Source: Alphaproteobacteria bacterium (GTDB taxonomy: Bacteria; Pseudomonadota; Alphaproteobacteria; JANQMY01). From it: DNA of 35,947 nt. This document shows, in pieces, positions 33,379 through 35,947 of the stretch. The position numbers were made by a program, and so were the translations under genes. The stretch covers positions 1-35,947 of the forward strand of contig JANQMY010000055.1 of assembly GCA_028279895.1 (NCBI GenBank), given 5' to 3'. Numbering within the stretch: the stretch's first letter is position 1; every line of letters begins with the position of its first letter. Under the pieces are notes generated by a model, which saw nothing but the letters and a program-made list of their open reading frames with translations, was not told the origin of the DNA and made no database searches.

Positions 33379-34353
33379 GTGGTCGAACGGTGCCACGACA
33401 TTCAAGACCTTCTGGCAGAAGCGCAGGCCGGAAATAGGCATGCCACGGCGCGCCTATTGTCGATTGCTGAAGCGGGCGGCGCGGATGCCCGTCGTCTCTC
33501 GCGGCAACTACCGGTCGATCTTGGCGACACCCGTGTCGCCGGCATCACCGGTGCGCCCGGCGCCGGGAAATCAACTTTGACAAATGCTTGCATTGCTGAG
33601 TTCCGCTCCAGAAGCCTGTCTGTAGCTGTCTTGGCGGTTGACCCTTCTTCCCCCTTGTCGGGTGGCGCCATTTTAGGAGACCGCCTGCGCATGACATCAA
33701 ATGTGCGCGACGAACGCGTGCTCATTCGCTCTATGGCAAATCGTGGCGCTATGGGCGGTCTTGCGTTATCCGTCCCGTTGGCCGTCCGGCTCCTCGCTTG
33801 TCTGGGATGGCAGTGGATCCTAGTTGAAACAGTTGGTGTGGGGCAGTCGGAATGCGACATACTAGGCATTTCGGATACGTGTGCCGTCGTTGTTAATCCG
33901 GGTTGGGGCGATACCATACAGGCGAACAAGGCCGGTCTCATGGAAATTGCCGACCTGTTCGTCATCAACAAGGCGGACAGGCCCGGCTTGGCAGATACAA
34001 AGCGTGATCTGCAAAACCTGATCGAAGACAGCCGTTACGAAGGCCGGCGCCCCGACATTGTCGAGACCATCGCGACAGACGCTCATGGCATCGATATGTT
34101 TTGCGATTCACTCGTCGCCCACATCCAACATCTTGAAAGTAAAGGTCTACTCGCGGCGCGGCGAAGAAATCGGCTCGCCGACGAAATCGTCAAAACGGCT
34201 AGGGAGACGCTGATCGCGCAACTCGAGGATGTTGCGAAGCAAGAAGAAAACAAGCGGCTTTTTGCCTCTGTGGGCAACGGGACCGCTGACATTTCTACCG
34301 CATCCGACGGCCTTATTTCGGCATTGCTCAGCCGCTACAGCAATGCGTGGTGA
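33379..34353 (+). CDS. meaB: MeaB/ArgK-type G3E GTPase, chaperone of the B12-dependent mutase
   Basis: This is a 324-residue GTPase that protects and reloads B12-dependent acyl-CoA mutases. Walker A is GAPGAGKST, followed by AVDPSSPLSGGAILGDRLRM, RSMANRGAMGGLALS, VETVGVGQSECD and the guanine-specificity motif NKAD. The short C-terminal helical extension suits dimerisation. The start is GTG 33379 behind GAGGTGA. It diverges from the mutase operon, which supports that mutase being a working B12 enzyme. The symbol is used in the family sense only. Confidence 0.93.
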   Translation: MVERCHDIQDLLAEAQAGNRHATARLLSIAEAGGADARRLSRQLPVDLGDTRVAGITGAPGAGKSTLTNACIAEFRSRSLSVAVLAVDPSSPLSGGAILGDRLRMTSNVRDERVLIRSMANRGAMGGLALSVPLAVRLLACLGWQWILVETVGVGQSECDILGISDTCAVVVNPGWGDTIQANKAGLMEIADLFVINKADRPGLADTKRDLQNLIEDSRYEGRRPDIVETIATDAHGIDMFCDSLVAHIQHLESKGLLAARRRNRLADEIVKTARETLIAQLEDVAKQEENKRLFASVGNGTADISTASDGLISALLSRYSNAW

Positions 34354-34435
34354 CAACCATGCCGGATCGTAAGGCTGCAGACGCTTCGCATACGAATTTA
34401 GTGTTTTTGTCTCCTAACGACTCAAGAGCGACCAC

Positions 34436-35455
34436 ATGCCGAAATCGGTAAATCGCCAAATCATTCTTAAAAGACGGCCGCAGGGACTTCCAAAATCGGA
34501 GGACTTCGACTATCGCGAAGTGCCGCTACAGGCGCCGAAAGACGGACAAATCCTTCTCCGAAACGTCTACTTGTCTTTGGACCCTGCCATTCGTGGGTGG
34601 ATGGATGGAAGGGAAGACAGCTACCAACCGCCCATTCCTCTCGGCCATATCATGAGAGCGGTGACTATTGCGGAAGTGGTGGACTCGCGAAACACCAACT
34701 ATTCGCCTGGTGATTTTGTAATGGGGCTCAACGGTTGGGAAGACTACTCCATCAGTACTGGGACGGGCTTCATCAACAAGATACCGGCAGATAATCAGCT
34801 GCCCCTCCCCGTGTATCTTAGTGTTCTCGGGACGACAGGTCTTACCGCCTATTTCGGTCTACTGGATGTGGGGAAACCTCAACCCGGCGAAACCGTCCTG
34901 GTCAGCGCCGCCGCGGGTGCGGTTGGATCCGTGGTCGGTCAAATCGCCAAGATAAAGGGGTGTCGAACGGTGGGAATTGCGGGCAGTGCGGAGAAGTGCG
35001 CGCAGCTTGTTAACACATTCAGCTTCGATGAGACGATCGACTACAAATCAACGGACAGTCTTGAGATGGAAATCAAGCGCACATGCCCCGATGGCATCGA
35101 TGTCTACTTTGACAATGTGGGGGGCGGAATGCTCCAGGCTGCCTTAAACTGTCTGAAGGACGGTGCGCGCATCGTAATGTGCGGTGCCATTTCCACATAC
35201 AACGCAACAGAACCGGTCCCGGGACCCGCCAATCTTTGGCAGCTCCTTGTCCACAATGCACGGCTGGAAGGGTTTATTGTAAGCAAGTACGCTTCTCAGT
35301 TTCCCGAAGGTGTCTCACAATTGGCAGATTGGCTGCGTGACGGGTCCATAAAGCATAAGGAGCATATCGTTCCTGGGCTGAGAAATACATCAGATGCTTT
35401 TCTTAAACTGTTCAGCGGCGAGAATGTGGGAAAGCTCATTGTACAAATGGATTAG
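34436..35455 (+). CDS. NADP-dependent MDR oxidoreductase (CurA/leukotriene B4 dehydrogenase-like), second copy
   Basis: This is a zinc-independent reductase of 339 residues, clearly paralogous to the one at 3860. It has YLSLDPAIRGWMDGREDSY, SVLGTTGLTAYFGLLDVGKP, VSAAAGAVGSVVGQIAKIKG (nucleotide loop), GIDVYFDNVGGGML and IVMCGAISTYN. It should reduce an enoyl- or enone-type double bond with NADPH. It lies 82 bases after the MeaB gene, with weak evidence for its own promoter, and is followed 131 bases later by an SDR. That repeats the SDR plus MDR pairing of the left operon. Confidence 0.9.
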   Translation: MPKSVNRQIILKRRPQGLPKSEDFDYREVPLQAPKDGQILLRNVYLSLDPAIRGWMDGREDSYQPPIPLGHIMRAVTIAEVVDSRNTNYSPGDFVMGLNGWEDYSISTGTGFINKIPADNQLPLPVYLSVLGTTGLTAYFGLLDVGKPQPGETVLVSAAAGAVGSVVGQIAKIKGCRTVGIAGSAEKCAQLVNTFSFDETIDYKSTDSLEMEIKRTCPDGIDVYFDNVGGGMLQAALNCLKDGARIVMCGAISTYNATEPVPGPANLWQLLVHNARLEGFIVSKYASQFPEGVSQLADWLRDGSIKHKEHIVPGLRNTSDAFLKLFSGENVGKLIVQMD

Positions 35456-35586
35456 ATCTTTCAGCCCTGTGAATCCGGGAAGCGATAGAGGCATACCGTT
35501 CACGCGGGCCTATCTCGGCTTATCGGCGCTCTCAATTTCTGGGCAGAGCTCTTAACTAACGGTCTTACGAAACGGAGGAACATACA

Positions 35587-35947
35587 ATGGGAAAACTAGA
35601 TGGCCGAGTTGCAATAGTAACCGGGGCGGCACAGGGGATCGGCGCCACGTATGCCGCGGCACTGGCTGCCGAGGGCGCGAATGTTCTGGCCACAGATATC
35701 CTGGATACGGATCAAATTGTGACACGCATAAACGACGCCGGTAAGGGGCAAGCCACCGGCATGACGGTGGATGTTTCCAACCGGGACGATGCGGTAGAAA
35801 TGGTTGCCGCCGCAGTATCCAAGTTCGGCCGCGTTGATGCGCTGGTCAACAATGCAGCTCTTTTCGCCAGCCTATCGCTCAAGCCATTTACCGAAATCCC
35901 AGATGATGAGTGGGATCAGGTGATGAGGGTCAATGTGGGTGGTCTTT
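35587..35947 (+). CDS. Short-chain dehydrogenase/reductase (SDR), cut by the right window edge
   Basis: The first 120 codons of an SDR are visible. They start with MGKLDGRVAIVTGAAQGIGA (cofactor loop TGxxxGIG), continue through ATDILDTDQIVT, VDVSNRDDAVEM and FGRVDALVNNAALFASL, and reach the end of the window at RVNVGGL. The catalytic Ser, Tyr and Lys lie beyond the edge. ATG 35587 follows a strong ACGGAGGAA ribosome-binding site. The Asp after the second strand (ATDILD) favours NAD over NADP. Confidence 0.9.
   Translation, partial: MGKLDGRVAIVTGAAQGIGATYAAALAAEGANVLATDILDTDQIVTRINDAGKGQATGMTVDVSNRDDAVEMVAAAVSKFGRVDALVNNAALFASLSLKPFTEIPDDEWDQVMRVNVGGL

Noticed and set aside
30300..33400. Cobalamin riboswitch near the mutase genes
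   Set aside because: I found no B12-box-like sequence or the expected long leader; the gap is filled by palindromic repeats.
1..35947. Insertion sequences, phage, CRISPR, toxin-antitoxin or biosynthetic gene cluster
   Set aside because: No transposase, integrase, direct-repeat array or synthase domains were seen; all recognisable genes are catabolic, transport or regulatory.

Overview
The window looks like a dense catabolic region from an alphaproteobacterium. The clues are a RIME-like interrupted palindrome next to the mutase genes (an intergenic repeat type known from Hyphomicrobiales), a TonB-dependent receptor without SusD, and two FadR/FCD-type GntR regulators. The window holds 31 protein-coding genes, two of them cut by the window edges. 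I see no rRNA, tRNA, CRISPR array, transposase or phage gene.

Layout: (1) about 1-1034 (+), the 3-prime part of an acyl-CoA ligase gene. (2) 5626-1144 (-), an operon SDR, MDR reductase, cytochrome P450, amidohydrolase. (3) 7044-6229 (-), GntR regulator 1. (4) 15412-7283 (-), a seven-gene operon: two CaiB-type CoA-transferases, a 103-aa protein, a full acyl-CoA ligase, a circularly permuted-looking enoyl-CoA hydratase, a circularly permuted-looking CoA-transferase, and a YtcJ-like amidohydrolase. (5) 15612-24764 (+), amidohydrolase, DUF35 protein, thiolase-like protein, LLM flavoenzyme, TonB receptor, and two MFS transporters. (6) 25640-24870 (-), GntR regulator 2. (7) 26110-28642 (+), a second thiolase-like/DUF35/LLM module. 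(8) 33194-28889 (-), an unknown 231-aa protein, a divergent B12-dependent acyl-CoA mutase in two subunits, and an aldehyde dehydrogenase. (9) 33379-35947 (+), the MeaB/ArgK-type GTPase chaperone, a second MDR reductase, and an SDR cut by the right edge.

The genes fit one programme (inference). A hydrophobic substrate is taken up by the TonB receptor and MFS carriers, oxidised by the P450, SDR/MDR and LLM enzymes, and activated to CoA thioesters by ligases and CoA-transferases. It is then hydrated and cleaved, perhaps by retro-aldol chemistry from the DUF35/thiolase-like pairs, and a carbon-skeleton rearrangement is made by the B12 mutase with its MeaB partner. The substrate cannot be named from sequence; terpenoid- or steroid-side-chain-like acids are a guess.

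The strongest observations are these. A shared element, CCTNATNATSATNATNA, occurs five times in promoter regions and is probably the operator of the two near-identical GntR regulators. The mutase lacks the residues that define methylmalonyl-CoA mutase and also lacks the normally conserved active-site His. Two adjacent enzymes, an enoyl-CoA hydratase and a CaiB CoA-transferase, both appear circularly permuted. Two abutting CaiB genes appear to include only one with the catalytic Asp.
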